A DNA stretch of 27,115 bases. Source: an uncultured Clostridia bacterium. Its GTDB lineage: Bacteria; Bacillota; Clostridia; TANB77; CAG-508. Shown piece after piece: positions 1 to 8,540 of this stretch. The notes beneath the pieces were generated by a model. The model saw only the letters and a program-made list of their open reading frames with translations, was not told where the DNA came from and made no database searches. Position 1 is the first letter of the stretch; each line of letters opens with the position of its first letter. Made by a program: the position numbers and the translations under genes. Location of the stretch: the NCBI GenBank assembly GCA_948875265.1, contig CAQRYF010000020.1:1-27115 (forward strand). Reading direction: 5' to 3'.

Positions 1-49
1 CTACTCTTGAAATAATTTTTATGTTTTAGGGTGTCCTAATCAAAAATTA

Positions 50-118
50 TTGACAGTTTTTGTTGATTTTTAAATATTTTTAATATAAAATATAATTGCA
101 AATTTTTAACAAAAGAGG
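50..118 (+). promoter_or_regulatory. Candidate promoter and RBS of the PASTA penicillin-binding protein gene
   Basis: This A+T-rich leader holds a consensus TTGACA (50-55), a TTGATT (63-68) placed 17 bp before TAAAAT (86-91), and a perfect TATAAT (91-96). The exact pairing is ambiguous. AGAGG (114-118) is 8 nt before the ATG at 127 and fixes that start. Nothing else is recognisable in bases 1-126. Confidence 0.4.
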
Positions 119-126
119 CGTTATTT

Positions 127-2424
127 ATGAATAATAAAAAAAATACTAAAAAAGTAAATAAGAATTCTAAAGTTGTAAAAATGAAAACAAATCTTGAATC
201 TAAGAGTTTCATTCGTGCTAAGAAATTTAGAACATTAATACTTATAACAGTTATTATATTTATTCTTTTATTAATTAGAATTGGATTTTTACAATTTGCT
301 CAAGGTAATTATTTAAAAGAGTTAGCATATAAACAACAATCAATTAATCAAATAATTAGTCCTAAACGTGGAAATATATATGATTCAACTGGTAAAGCTC
401 TTGCAATAAGTGCTCAAGTTGATACTATTACCATTAATCCTACTAAAATTGTAAAAAATAATGATGCTGATACACAAGCTCTAAAAGAAAAAGTAGCAAA
501 AGGGTTATCTGATATCTTTTCTATTGATTACGAAGAAATGCTTTCTAAAGTAACTAGTAATTCATCAGTAGAAACCATTGCTAAAAAAGTTGAAAAAGAT
601 AAAGTTGATGAACTAAAACAATGGATGGAAAATAATAAAATCACTGTTGGAATTAATATTGATGAAGATACAAAAAGATATTACCCTTATAGTACAGTTG
701 CTTCAAATCTTATTGGTTTTTCTGGAAATGACAATCAAGGTTTAAGTGGTATAGAATCAAAATGGGATTCTGTTTTAACAGGTACTCCTGGAAAAATAGT
801 TAGTTCAAAAGGTAGTGACCAAAAGGAAATTCCAAATGCAGAACAAACATATATATCTGCAGAAAACGGTGGTGATTTAACTCTTACTCTGGATTTAAAT
901 ATACAAACTATAGTAGAAAAATATTTAAAACAAGCAGTTGAAGATAATTCTTGTTCAAGAGGCGGAAATGCAATAGTAATGAATCCTAAAACTGGTGATA
1001 TATTGGCAATGGCATCTTATCCTGATTATGACTTAAACTCACCATATACTCCTAATTCTACTTTAGCAACAACTTATAATTCTATGTCTACAGAATTAAA
1101 AAATGAATCTCTTCATAAAATGTGGGCAAATAAATCAGTTGCTCAAACTTATGAACCAGGTTCTACATTTAAAATAATCACATCTGCTGTTGCTTTAGAA
1201 GAAAACATTACTACTACAGATAAATCAGGAGACTTTTATTGTAAAGGGTATGAAGAATTTGAAGATGTATCTAATTCTTCAATAAAAATAAAATGTTGGA
1301 GGTCACAACCTCACGGAGTCCAAACATTAAGAAATGCATTATGTAATTCCTGTAACCCTGCATTTATGCAATTAGGAAAACGAATTGGAGCTCCTACTTT
1401 ATACAAATATTATAAAGCCTTTGGTTTATTTGACTCTACTAATTCTGGACTATATGGAGAACAAAATAGTATTTTCCAATCTCTAGATAAAGTTGGTCCT
1501 GTAGAGCTTGCTACTATGTCATTTGGACAAAGACTTAATGTAACTCCTCTTCAAATGGCTACTGCTATTTCATGTGTAGCTAATGATGGTATATTAATGC
1601 AACCAAGAATTGTAAAACAAATAACAAATCCTGATACTGGTTCTATAACTGAAATTCCTACTACACAGGTAAGACAAGTTATATCAAAACACACTGCTGA
1701 AGAAGTAAAATCAATGATGGAATCTGTTGTAACAATAGGTACTGGTAAACATGCTGCAGTCAGTGGATATTCTATTGGTGGAAAAACTGGTACTTCTGAA
1801 CCAACTGAAGCAAATGCGGAAGAGGGATATGTTGCTTCTTATGTTGCTATTTCTCCTGTTGAAGATACACAAATAACATTACTTCTTACATTATATGACC
1901 CTCAAGGAAAAAATGGTCACCAAGGTGGTCAAGTAGCAGGTCCTGTAGTATCTCAAATGCTATCTGAAATATTACCATACTTAGGTATTCCTTCAGATGA
2001 AACAAATTCTAATAATTCAAATTCAAGTAATTTAATTACTGTTCCTGATATTAGAAATAAAACTGTTGCAGAAGCCGAAAAAGCCTTAAAAAATGCAGGA
2101 TTTACAACTAAAACGTATGTAAATGGTGATGCTAATACTATACTTGTTAAAGATCAAACACCTAAGCCAGGTATCTCACTAGCTAGAAATTCAATTGTTA
2201 TACTTTATGGTGAAGGAAGTGATATTTCAACTTCAGTTACTGTACCTGATTTAAAGGGTATGAATGCTTCACAAGCTGCTAGTACATTAAAATCAAAGAA
2301 CTTAAATATAAGTATTGAAGGAAGTGGTATTGTTATCACTCAAGATTATTCTAGAGGTGAACAAGTTGAAGAAGGTACTGCCATAAGAGTTACTTTAAAA
2401 CAAACTCTTACAGATGCACATTAA
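127..2424 (+). CDS. PASTA-domain penicillin-binding protein (SpoVD/PBP2-type transpeptidase)
   Basis: This is a membrane-anchored class B penicillin-binding protein of 765 aa that cross-links peptidoglycan outside the cell. A short basic cytoplasmic N-terminus is followed by one transmembrane segment (about residues 35-56), a dimerisation/pedestal region, and the transpeptidase domain. The active-site motifs are all visible: STFK with nucleophile Ser346 (346-349), SCN (408-410) and KTGT (553-556). Two C-terminal PASTA domains (about 636-700 and 706-763) each begin with a VPD motif. Length and architecture fit the SpoVD/PBP2x group of Clostridia. SpoVD makes spore cortex, whereas PBP2x-like proteins act in septation, and I cannot separate the two from sequence alone. 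It stands alone on the plus strand and faces a convergent nuclease gene across a shared hairpin terminator. The usual mraW/ftsL neighbours are not visible because the window starts here. Confidence 0.9.
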   Translation: MNNKKNTKKVNKNSKVVKMKTNLESKSFIRAKKFRTLILITVIIFILLLIRIGFLQFAQGNYLKELAYKQQSINQIISPKRGNIYDSTGKALAISAQVDTITINPTKIVKNNDADTQALKEKVAKGLSDIFSIDYEEMLSKVTSNSSVETIAKKVEKDKVDELKQWMENNKITVGINIDEDTKRYYPYSTVASNLIGFSGNDNQGLSGIESKWDSVLTGTPGKIVSSKGSDQKEIPNAEQTYISAENGGDLTLTLDLNIQTIVEKYLKQAVEDNSCSRGGNAIVMNPKTGDILAMASYPDYDLNSPYTPNSTLATTYNSMSTELKNESLHKMWANKSVAQTYEPGSTFKIITSAVALEENITTTDKSGDFYCKGYEEFEDVSNSSIKIKCWRSQPHGVQTLRNALCNSCNPAFMQLGKRIGAPTLYKYYKAFGLFDSTNSGLYGEQNSIFQSLDKVGPVELATMSFGQRLNVTPLQMATAISCVANDGILMQPRIVKQITNPDTGSITEIPTTQVRQVISKHTAEEVKSMMESVVTIGTGKHAAVSGYSIGGKTGTSEPTEANAEEGYVASYVAISPVEDTQITLLLTLYDPQGKNGHQGGQVAGPVVSQMLSEILPYLGIPSDETNSNNSNSSNLITVPDIRNKTVAEAEKALKNAGFTTKTYVNGDANTILVKDQTPKPGISLARNSIVILYGEGSDISTSVTVPDLKGMNASQAASTLKSKNLNISIEGSGIVITQDYSRGEQVEEGTAIRVTLKQTLTDAH

Positions 2425-2433
2425 TATATTTAT

Positions 2434-2465
2434 AAGAACGTTGATATAATAATATCAACGTTCTT
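2434..2465. terminator. Bidirectional intrinsic terminator
   Basis: A perfect 14-bp inverted repeat (2434-2447 with 2452-2465) with a 4-nt loop lies between two convergent genes. It overlaps the stop codon region of the minus-strand nuclease gene and can serve both directions. Confidence 0.75.
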
Positions 2466-3102
2466 ATTCCATTTTTTCATTTTCCCAATATTCACTTAAC
2501 AGTCTATCTAATTTATTAATTTTATCAAATTTTTCTATCACCATATTAAACGAACTATCTTTTCCTCCATACAAATACGTCATCCATGCTTCCTCTTGAT
2601 TAATTTTATTAGTATTGCTATTTTTGAATTTAGGTAGTTCAAAAACGTGTAATTCAATATTATTATCCACTATCCCTTCTTCTTCATTAGGCTTTACTAC
2701 TATCTTTTTGTGATATTCTTTAGAATCAAAATAGTTAAAATCTAATAAATTTATTGTAACAGTTTTCGCTATTTTCCTTTTATCATCATATTCTAACTGA
2801 TTAGAATGTATTTGAGCATAATATAATAACATTTTATTTTGAATGTAGTAACCATCAATAAACTGAATTCCTATATTAAGTTCCTCATTATCTAATAGTT
2901 TAATTCTTACATCAACTATCCCAAAATTTTCTTCTTCTGGTAGATATTTCGCTTTTTTCTCTAAATATGGATTAAGTTGTATCTCTTTTATTTTTATCTT
3001 TAATAAACTTTCTATAAAATTTTGTACAATATCTAAATTATCTTTTGAATTTAAAATTTTTCGTAATATTCTATTACTTTTCGAAATAAATTTTCTATTC
3101 AT
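2464..3102 (-). CDS. PD-(D/E)XK nuclease-family transposase-like protein (PDDEXK_2/Rpn type)
   Basis: This 212-aa protein resembles the Rpn/PDDEXK_2 (PF12784) family. These proteins are annotated as putative transposases but act as DNA nucleases that promote recombination. The N-terminal part (residues 8-45) has the family's helical start. The nuclease core is near 60-80, with the acidic residue in GIVDVR followed by a strand ending NIGIQ, where many family members have an E-x-Q. The second catalytic acid therefore appears to be Gly, so activity is uncertain, or this is a subfamily trait. A strong promoter precedes it (3154-3183). The SD-like AGAGGTG (3127-3133) is 24 nt from the ATG, and an in-frame stop lies only two codons upstream, so the start is weakly supported. 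It is monocistronic and ends in a shared terminator. Confidence 0.65.
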   Translation of the reverse strand: MNRKFISKSNRILRKILNSKDNLDIVQNFIESLLKIKIKEIQLNPYLEKKAKYLPEEENFGIVDVRIKLLDNEELNIGIQFIDGYYIQNKMLLYYAQIHSNQLEYDDKRKIAKTVTINLLDFNYFDSKEYHKKIVVKPNEEEGIVDNNIELHVFELPKFKNSNTNKINQEEAWMTYLYGGKDSSFNMVIEKFDKINKLDRLLSEYWENEKME

Positions 3103-3153
3103 ATAAATCTAGTATATTAAACTTTTCACCTCTTTCTATTCTAAATTTACTAA

Positions 3154-3183
3154 AGTATAGTTTCTAAACTTAAGTTTTGTCAA
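3154..3183 (-). promoter_or_regulatory. Promoter of the PD-(D/E)XK nuclease gene
   Basis: On the minus strand a perfect TTGACA (-35, plus coordinates 3178-3183) is followed after 18 bp by TATACT (-10, 3154-3159). It points to the gene ending at 2464. Confidence 0.65.
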
Positions 3184-3234
3184 TAGTTTCATATCACTTT
3201 TATCTACTTTTCATCGCAGTTTTCGACAAAAATA

Positions 3235-3265
3235 AAATGCATAACTAAAATTTTATTATGCATTT
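3235..3265 (-). terminator. Terminator of the ispG-ispH operon
   Basis: A 10-bp perfect stem (3235-3244 with 3256-3265) has an 11-nt loop and is followed on the minus strand by a T-rich run. The ispH stop codon is inside the stem. Confidence 0.7.
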
Positions 3266-4134
3266 ATCATTATTTTACTATCATTCTCTATTTCTTCTAC
3301 AATTTCTTGAATAACTTCTTGTGGTGTAGAAGCTCCTGCCATTATTCCTATCTTATTATACTTTCTAATTTCTTCAATATCTATATCATGTTTTGTTTCT
3401 ACACATATTGATTTATTACAATTTTCTTTGGATATATTATATAGCTTTTTTGTATTTGAACTATTCTTTCCACCTACTATAATCATAAAATCTACTTCTT
3501 TAGATAGTTTTTGTGTTTCTTTTTGTCTTACTTCTGTAGCATGGCAAATAGTATTTTTCACTATCAGTTCTATTTCTTTAGCAATCTCATCTTTTATACA
3601 TTTTTCTATATCACAAAATTTCTCCATGCTATATGTGGTCTGAGAAATAAGTAATAATTTATTAATTTTTGACTTTTCTAACTTTTCTAAAGCCTCAGAA
3701 ACATCTTCTTCTTTCTCTATTACACTATACCTATTTCCACAATAACTTATTGTTCCTATATTTTCTGGATGATTAGGACTTCCACATAAAAATATATAAT
3801 ATCCCTTTTTGCTATATTCTTCTACTATTTTATGTATCTTTAATACATTAGGACATGTATAATCTTTTAGTTTGATACCTTTTTCCTTTCCTATTTCATA
3901 AATCTTTTTTTCAACTCCATGAGCTCGTATAATCACTTTTCCTTTTGCTTTTTTTATATCATCTATAAATACTAATCCTTTACTTTCTAATGATTGTATA
4001 ACTTGTTTATTATGCACAATCTCACCTAAACATTCTATTTTCTCATTAGAATTCTCTAGCTCTTCTTTTGCTCCTTCTACAGCTCTTCTTACTCCATAGC
4101 AAAAACCTGCTGTTTTACCTATTATTACTTCCAT
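3256..4134 (-). CDS. ispH: 4-hydroxy-3-methylbut-2-enyl diphosphate reductase (IspH/LytB)
   Basis: IspH is the last enzyme of the MEP isoprenoid pathway and reduces HMBPP to IPP and DMAPP with a [4Fe-4S] cluster in the cytosol. The 292-aa protein has the three cluster cysteines in family context: Cys12 (GFCYGV), Cys94 (YTCPNV) and Cys197 (NTICHAT). It also has the substrate histidines His41 (VHNK), His72 (AHG) and His122 (NHPE). This is the short stand-alone form; some clostridial IspH proteins carry a C-terminal fusion to S1 RNA-binding domains, which is absent here. AAGGA (4144-4148) lies 9 nt before the ATG and just beyond the ispG stop (4149-4151), so the two genes form a tightly coupled operon carrying consecutive pathway steps. 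Confidence 0.95.
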   Translation of the reverse strand: MEVIIGKTAGFCYGVRRAVEGAKEELENSNEKIECLGEIVHNKQVIQSLESKGLVFIDDIKKAKGKVIIRAHGVEKKIYEIGKEKGIKLKDYTCPNVLKIHKIVEEYSKKGYYIFLCGSPNHPENIGTISYCGNRYSVIEKEEDVSEALEKLEKSKINKLLLISQTTYSMEKFCDIEKCIKDEIAKEIELIVKNTICHATEVRQKETQKLSKEVDFMIIVGGKNSSNTKKLYNISKENCNKSICVETKHDIDIEEIRKYNKIGIMAGASTPQEVIQEIVEEIENDSKIMINA

Positions 4135-4148
4135 TTATTTCAATCCTT

Positions 4149-5201
4149 TTAAATCATTTTTAAAATTTCTTCCTTTAATATTTCTACTATTTTTTCCTGT
4201 TTTACCTTTTTTACAATCTTACCTTTTTTAAATAGTAATCCTTCTTCTATTCCACCTGCTATTCCTATATCTGCTTCCCTTGCCTCACCTGGTCCATTTA
4301 CTGCACACCCCATTACAGCTACTGTTATATCTGATTTTATTGTTTGTAGAAATTCTTCTATTTCTTTTGCCATTGGTATTAAATCAATTTGTGTTCTTCC
4401 ACAAGTAGGACAAGATACTAAAGTAGGTGTTTTAGAATATAAGTTACAATCCTTTAATATTTCTTTTGCAACTTTAATCTCTTTTATAGGATTATCAGAT
4501 AATGATACCCTTATTGTATCTCCTATTCCTTGTCTTAACATACAACCTAAACCAATACTTGATTTTATAGTTCCACTAAACTCTGTTCCACTTTCTGTTA
4601 TTCCCAAATGTAATGGACAGTCAAATTCTTTTGAGGCTTCCTCATAGCTTTCTATACATAAATCTAAATTAGATGCTTTCAATGAAATTACATAATCTTT
4701 AAAATCCAGATTTTCTAATATATCAACATGTTTCCTAGCACTTTCTACCATTGCTTTTGCTGTTGGCTTACCATACTTTTCTAACAAATCTTTTTCTAAA
4801 GAACCTGCATTAACTCCTATACGAATCGGTATATGCTTTTCTTTACACCTATCTACTACCATTTTAACCTTTTCTTCTGATCCTATATTTCCAGGGTTTA
4901 TTCGTACTTTGTCAATTCCAGAATTTATTGCTTCTAATGCAATTTTATAGTCAAAATGTATATCTGCAACAATTGGTATATGAATTCTCTTTTTTATTTC
5001 TCTAATAGCTTTTGCATCTTCCATATCTAAACATGCAACTCTTATAATTTCACATCCAGCTTGTTCTAAATCTAATATTTGCATCACAGTTGATTCTACA
5101 TCTTTTGTTTTAGTGTTACACATAGACTGTATAACAACCTTATTTTGTCCTCCTATTTGTATATTTCCCACCATTACTTTTCTTGTATTTTTTCTATCCA
5201 T
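4149..5201 (-). CDS. ispG: 4-hydroxy-3-methylbut-2-en-1-yl diphosphate synthase (IspG/GcpE)
   Basis: IspG is the penultimate MEP-pathway enzyme and converts MEcPP to HMBPP with a [4Fe-4S] cluster. The 350-aa length matches the bacterial two-domain form: a TIM barrel (about 1-250) and a C-terminal cluster domain. Cluster ligands are visible as Cys264 and Cys267 (CPTC), Cys299 (MGC) and Glu306 (NGPGE). The gene lies immediately upstream of ispH with a 14-bp gap, so product and next enzyme are co-expressed. The spacer to the upstream response-regulator gene contains a terminator at 5301-5334, so the ispGH promoter should lie within about 5205-5300. An A+T-rich stretch with a TATAAT-like box is present there, but I cannot pair it confidently with a -35. 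Confidence 0.95.
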   Translation of the reverse strand: MDRKNTRKVMVGNIQIGGQNKVVIQSMCNTKTKDVESTVMQILDLEQAGCEIIRVACLDMEDAKAIREIKKRIHIPIVADIHFDYKIALEAINSGIDKVRINPGNIGSEEKVKMVVDRCKEKHIPIRIGVNAGSLEKDLLEKYGKPTAKAMVESARKHVDILENLDFKDYVISLKASNLDLCIESYEEASKEFDCPLHLGITESGTEFSGTIKSSIGLGCMLRQGIGDTIRVSLSDNPIKEIKVAKEILKDCNLYSKTPTLVSCPTCGRTQIDLIPMAKEIEEFLQTIKSDITVAVMGCAVNGPGEAREADIGIAGGIEEGLLFKKGKIVKKVKQEKIVEILKEEILKMI

Positions 5202-5300
5202 ATTATTCCTCTTTAACTTTATATTTTTTCCTATTATATAAACATATTATTTTATTCTTTGCAATATGTATATCATAGACTTGACTTACAAAACACAAAA

Positions 5301-5334
5301 AAACTTATTATAGATAATTCTCAATAATAAGTTT
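5301..5334 (-). terminator. Terminator behind the response regulator gene
   Basis: An 11-bp perfect stem (5301-5311 with 5324-5334) has a 12-nt loop and is followed on the minus strand by a T-rich run. It starts 9 bp after the response regulator stop and separates that gene from ispG. Confidence 0.75.
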
Positions 5335-5342
5335 TTATTTTA

Positions 5343-6086
5343 TTATTTAGATGCTATATAATAGCCTACTCCTCTTTTAGTGATTAATATTTTAGGAGTT
5401 GATGTATCTTTTTCTATTTTTTCTCTTATCCTTCTTACTGTTACATCTACAGTTCTTATATCTCCATAGTATTCATATCCCCATACTTTTTCAAGTAAAG
5501 TTTCTCTTGTTACTACTTGTTCTGGTTGAGATGCTAAGAATTTTAATACTTCAAATTCTCTTAAAGTTAAATCTATTATATCTCCTCTAACTTTAACTTC
5601 AAATTTATCTAAATCTAATTCTAAGTCTCCAACAACTATTTTACTTTCTTTCTTCTTATCTTCACTTGTATATTCTCTCATTTGTTGTGTATTTGAAACA
5701 GCTTCTACTTTTCTTAAGTTTGCTTTAACTCTTGCAACAAGCTCTCTTACACTAAATGGTTTTGTTATATAATCATCTGCCCCTAATTCTAATCCTAATA
5801 TTTTGTCAATTTCTGCATCTTTTGCTGTTAGCATAAGAATAGGAACATTTAATGAATTTTTTATTCTTTTACAAACTGATAATCCATCTAATTTAGGAAG
5901 CATAATGTCCAATAAAATCAAATCTGGTTTTTCCTCTAATGCCATGTTAACTGCTGTAATACCATCACTTGCTTCTATTGTGTTATATCCTTCTTTTTTC
6001 AAATTATATACCAATATATCTACAATTGGTTGTTCATCATCAACAATTAAAATTGTTTTTGCATCTTTTATAATTTCTTCTTCCAC
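5343..6086 (-). CDS. OmpR/PhoB-family response regulator, WalR (YycF)-like
   Basis: This 247-aa two-component DNA-binding regulator has a receiver domain (about 10-125) with the acidic pair Asp16/Asp17, phospho-acceptor Asp60, Thr87 and Lys109. A linker of about 30 residues precedes a winged-helix trans_reg_C domain (about 150-245). The receiver wording (LGADDYITKPF, RELVARVKANLR) is close to WalR/YycF of Firmicutes, which controls cell-wall metabolism, but I cannot rule out PhoB/PhoP. The start codon is GTG: AAGGCGG (6094-6100) sits 7 nt upstream and no ATG fits better. No histidine kinase is adjacent. A terminator follows directly, so this is an orphan regulator whose kinase must be encoded elsewhere. 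Confidence 0.88.
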   Translation of the reverse strand: MEEEIIKDAKTILIVDDEQPIVDILVYNLKKEGYNTIEASDGITAVNMALEEKPDLILLDIMLPKLDGLSVCKRIKNSLNVPILMLTAKDAEIDKILGLELGADDYITKPFSVRELVARVKANLRKVEAVSNTQQMREYTSEDKKKESKIVVGDLELDLDKFEVKVRGDIIDLTLREFEVLKFLASQPEQVVTRETLLEKVWGYEYYGDIRTVDVTVRRIREKIEKDTSTPKILITKRGVGYYIASK

Positions 6087-6129
6087 AAAAATTCCGCCTT
6101 TCTCAATTTAGCTTTATTTTTATAGTATA

Positions 6130-6158
6130 TTTATATCATAATAATAATTATTATACAA
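6130..6158 (-). promoter_or_regulatory. Promoter of the response regulator gene
   Basis: On the minus strand TTGTAT (plus coordinates 6153-6158) is separated by 17 bp from TATAAA (6130-6135). It is the best match in the 126-bp gap before the GTG start. Confidence 0.5.
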
Positions 6159-6212
6159 GTTTTTTTAATAAATTTCTAATTAATATTCAAATATGAAAAT
6201 TTAAACATTAAA

Positions 6213-6473
6213 TTATTTCAATAATTTAGAAGCTGCTTCTTCTAAAGCAATTGCTAATTGGTCTGGACAAGAAGTCCCTTTTACTCCACAAGGAATTCCT
6301 TTTAATCTTTTTATCGCTTCATCTATTTTCATACCTTTAACCAAATTAGATACTCCTACTGTATTACCTGCACATCCACCTACAATTGTTACTTCTTTTA
6401 TAATATCTCCATCTAATTTAATTATCATTTCTTGTGAACATACTCTATTACTTGGTATATATCTATATTCCAT
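6213..6473 (-). CDS. Small TSCPD-domain protein with four cysteines
   Basis: This 86-aa protein is built almost entirely of one TSCPD domain, the fold found at the C-terminus of B12-dependent ribonucleotide reductases and as free-standing proteins (TIGR03905 type, four conserved cysteines). The cysteines are Cys12, Cys34 (GGCAGN), Cys62 (IPCG) and Cys69 (GTSCPDQ), a pattern suggesting metal or Fe-S binding. Function is unknown. A nearly ideal AAGGAG lies just before the ATG. It follows aspS on the same strand, but a REP-like inverted repeat fills the 138-bp gap, so its transcript may be separate or attenuated. Confidence 0.8.
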   Translation of the reverse strand: MEYRYIPSNRVCSQEMIIKLDGDIIKEVTIVGGCAGNTVGVSNLVKGMKIDEAIKRLKGIPCGVKGTSCPDQLAIALEEAASKLLK

Positions 6474-6495
6474 GCTTTTCTCCTTTCAAGAAATT

Positions 6496-6614
6496 TGAGA
6501 CATAAGGGACAGGTCTTAAATGTCTCAAATTCCTTGTCGTTTTTTGTTTATTCTCTTTTTCGACATTATTCTACTTGATTTATGGGACATTTAAGACCTG
6601 TCCCTTATGTCTCA
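6496..6614. repeat. Inverted pair of REP-like hairpins (REPIN-like element)
   Basis: Two 30-bp arms (6497-6526 and 6584-6613) are reverse complements with one mismatch, separated by 57 bp. Each arm is itself a hairpin, with GAGACAT at one end and ATGTCTC (one mismatch in the second arm) at the other around a GGGACAGGTC core. This nested design is that of a REPIN, that is, paired REP sequences usually mobilised by an IS200-like RAYT transposase. No RAYT gene is in this window. The distal arm begins TGAGAC and provides the aspS TGA stop. Confidence 0.7.
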
Positions 6615-8354
6615 TTTCTTCAATTCAATATGAACATCTTCTAATTGTTGTTCTGATACAACTGATGGTGCTCTCATTAGTAAGTCTCTTGCTTTTTTAT
6701 TTTTTGGAAATGCTATTATTTCTCTAATGTTTTGTGAGTCTGCAATAAGCATTACCATTCTGTCCACTCCTGGTGCTGCTCCTGCATGTGGTGGTGTTCC
6801 ATATTGAAATGCATTATATAATGCTCCAAATCTTTCTTTAACGTCTTCTTCTGTATATCCTGCTATTTCAAATGCTTTTACCATTGTTTCTGGATTATGG
6901 TTTCTTACTGCTCCTGATGCCATTTCATACCCATTACATACTAAATCATATTGATATGCAAGTATTTCTAATGGATTCTTATTTTCCAATGCTTCTAGTC
7001 CACCTTGTGGCATTGAGAACGGATTATGACTAAAGTCTATTGTTCCTTCATCTGATAATTCATACATTGGAAAATCAACTATAAAGCAGAAACGATAAGC
7101 ATTTTTCTCTAATAAATCTAACCTTTTTCCTAATTCTATTCTAACTAATCCTGCTATTTTTTGTGCTTTTTCAAATTCATCTGCTATAAAGAATATGCTT
7201 GAGTTTTCTTCTACTCCATATTCTTTTTGTAGCTTTTCTTTTATGTCTTCTGTTATAAATTTAGCAATTCCTCCTGTGACTTGCCCATCTCTTTCAATTT
7301 TTGTCCAAGCAAGTCCCTTTGCTCCAACTTCTTCAGTTGTAGCAAATTCTCCCATCTTATCAAAGAATTTTCTTCCTTGTTCTGCTCCGTTTGGAACTAC
7401 AATTAGTTTTACTGTTTTTCCTTTAAATGCGTTAAAGTCAGAATTTTCAAACAGTTTTGTTGCATCTTGAATAATTAATGGATTTCTTAAGTCTGGTTTA
7501 TCTATTCCATATTTCTCCATAGCTTCTTTATATGGAATTCTAATAAATGGTCCTTTATCTACCTTCCAATTTGTAAATTTCTCGAATGTATAGGGTACAA
7601 CCTCTTCTATTATTTTAAAGACATCTTCTTGGGTTGCGAAACTCATTTCGAAATCTAATTGATAAAATTCTCCTGGTGCTCTATCTGCCCTCGGATCTTC
7701 GTCTCTAAAACATGGTGCTATTTGATAATATTTATTAAATCCTGAAACCATTAATAACTGTTTGAATTGTTGTGGTGCTTGAGGTAGTGCATAAAATTCT
7801 CCCGGGTTTATTCTACTTGGTACTAGATAATCTCTTGCTCCTTCTGGTGATGAGTTTGCAAGTATTGGTGTTTGTATTTCTGTAAAATCTAATTCGTCCA
7901 TTTTATCTCTTAATGTTTTTAAAATTTTAGAACGAAGTAATATATTATTATGTAGTTTTTCATTTCTTAAATCTAAAAATCTATATTCTAATCTTAAGTC
8001 TTCTCTTACGTCTTGGTCTGTATTTATTTCAAATGGAAGTACATTTTTACATTTTCCAAGTATCTCTATTTCTTTTGCTACTACTTCTACTTCCCCTGTT
8101 GATATTTTATTATTTTTATTTGCTCTTTCCACAACTTTTCCTATTATGTGGATACAACTTTCTGTATTAAAATCTTTTGCTTGTTCTTGTAATTTTTCAT
8201 CATTAATAACAATTTGAGTAATCCCAAATTCGTCCCTTAAATCTATAAATATCATTCCACCTAAATCTCTTATTTTTTGAATCCACCCTGCTAATTCTAC
8301 TGTTTGTTCTACATTTTCAATATTTAGTTCTCCACATGTATTTGTTCTATACAT
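6612..8354 (-). CDS. aspS: Aspartate--tRNA ligase
   Basis: This class II aminoacyl-tRNA synthetase of 580 aa charges tRNA-Asp in the cytosol. An N-terminal OB-fold anticodon-binding domain (about 1-105) is followed by the class II catalytic core, interrupted by the bacterial GAD insertion (about 280-390). Motif 2 is visible as FRDEDPRADR and motif 3 as GAAPGVDRMVM. These differ slightly from the commonest bacterial forms (RADRQPEFTQ, GLDRL), so this belongs to a divergent AspRS branch. A longer open frame runs upstream to 8501, but the start at 8354 is chosen because GGAGGAA (8361-8367) lies 6 nt before that ATG and the conserved protein begins there. A promoter is at 8391-8419. The stop codon lies inside the REP-like arm. 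Confidence 0.95.
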   Translation of the reverse strand: MYRTNTCGELNIENVEQTVELAGWIQKIRDLGGMIFIDLRDEFGITQIVINDEKLQEQAKDFNTESCIHIIGKVVERANKNNKISTGEVEVVAKEIEILGKCKNVLPFEINTDQDVREDLRLEYRFLDLRNEKLHNNILLRSKILKTLRDKMDELDFTEIQTPILANSSPEGARDYLVPSRINPGEFYALPQAPQQFKQLLMVSGFNKYYQIAPCFRDEDPRADRAPGEFYQLDFEMSFATQEDVFKIIEEVVPYTFEKFTNWKVDKGPFIRIPYKEAMEKYGIDKPDLRNPLIIQDATKLFENSDFNAFKGKTVKLIVVPNGAEQGRKFFDKMGEFATTEEVGAKGLAWTKIERDGQVTGGIAKFITEDIKEKLQKEYGVEENSSIFFIADEFEKAQKIAGLVRIELGKRLDLLEKNAYRFCFIVDFPMYELSDEGTIDFSHNPFSMPQGGLEALENKNPLEILAYQYDLVCNGYEMASGAVRNHNPETMVKAFEIAGYTEEDVKERFGALYNAFQYGTPPHAGAAPGVDRMVMLIADSQNIREIIAFPKNKKARDLLMRAPSVVSEQQLEDVHIELKK

Positions 8355-8390
8355 TTTAAATTCCTCCATGTTTATTTTATATACTAATAT

Positions 8391-8419
8391 ATAATAGCAC
8401 ATTTTTCCATAAATATCAA
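8391..8419 (-). promoter_or_regulatory. Promoter of aspS
   Basis: On the minus strand TTGATA (plus coordinates 8414-8419) is followed after 17 bp by TATTAT (8391-8396), 37 bp before the aspS ATG. The leader is too short for a T-box. Confidence 0.6.
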
Positions 8420-8481
8420 TTAAATTATATAAATCTTCCCTTTCAGATTTTGCCTTATTTTTATTTTTTATAAGCACAAAA

Positions 8482-8531
8482 AAAGAGCATTTATAACGCA
8501 CTTTCTGTAAGTTAAACTTATTATACTCTTT
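8482..8531 (-). terminator. Probable terminator behind the DUF5684-type gene
   Basis: On the minus strand AAAGAG (plus 8526-8531) pairs with CTCTTT (8482-8487), helped by an inner TATA-rich pairing and a small internal hairpin. A seven-T run follows. The stem is imperfect. Confidence 0.5.
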
Positions 8532-8540
8532 TCTATTCAG

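Noticed and set aside
8355..8501. N-terminal extension of AspRS
   Set aside because: The extra 49 residues are not part of the family, and the codons just before the true ATG are its ribosome binding site.
8355..8540. T-box riboswitch upstream of aspS
   Set aside because: The promoter is only 37 bp before the start, and no AGGGTGG-type T-box sequence or specifier stem is seen.
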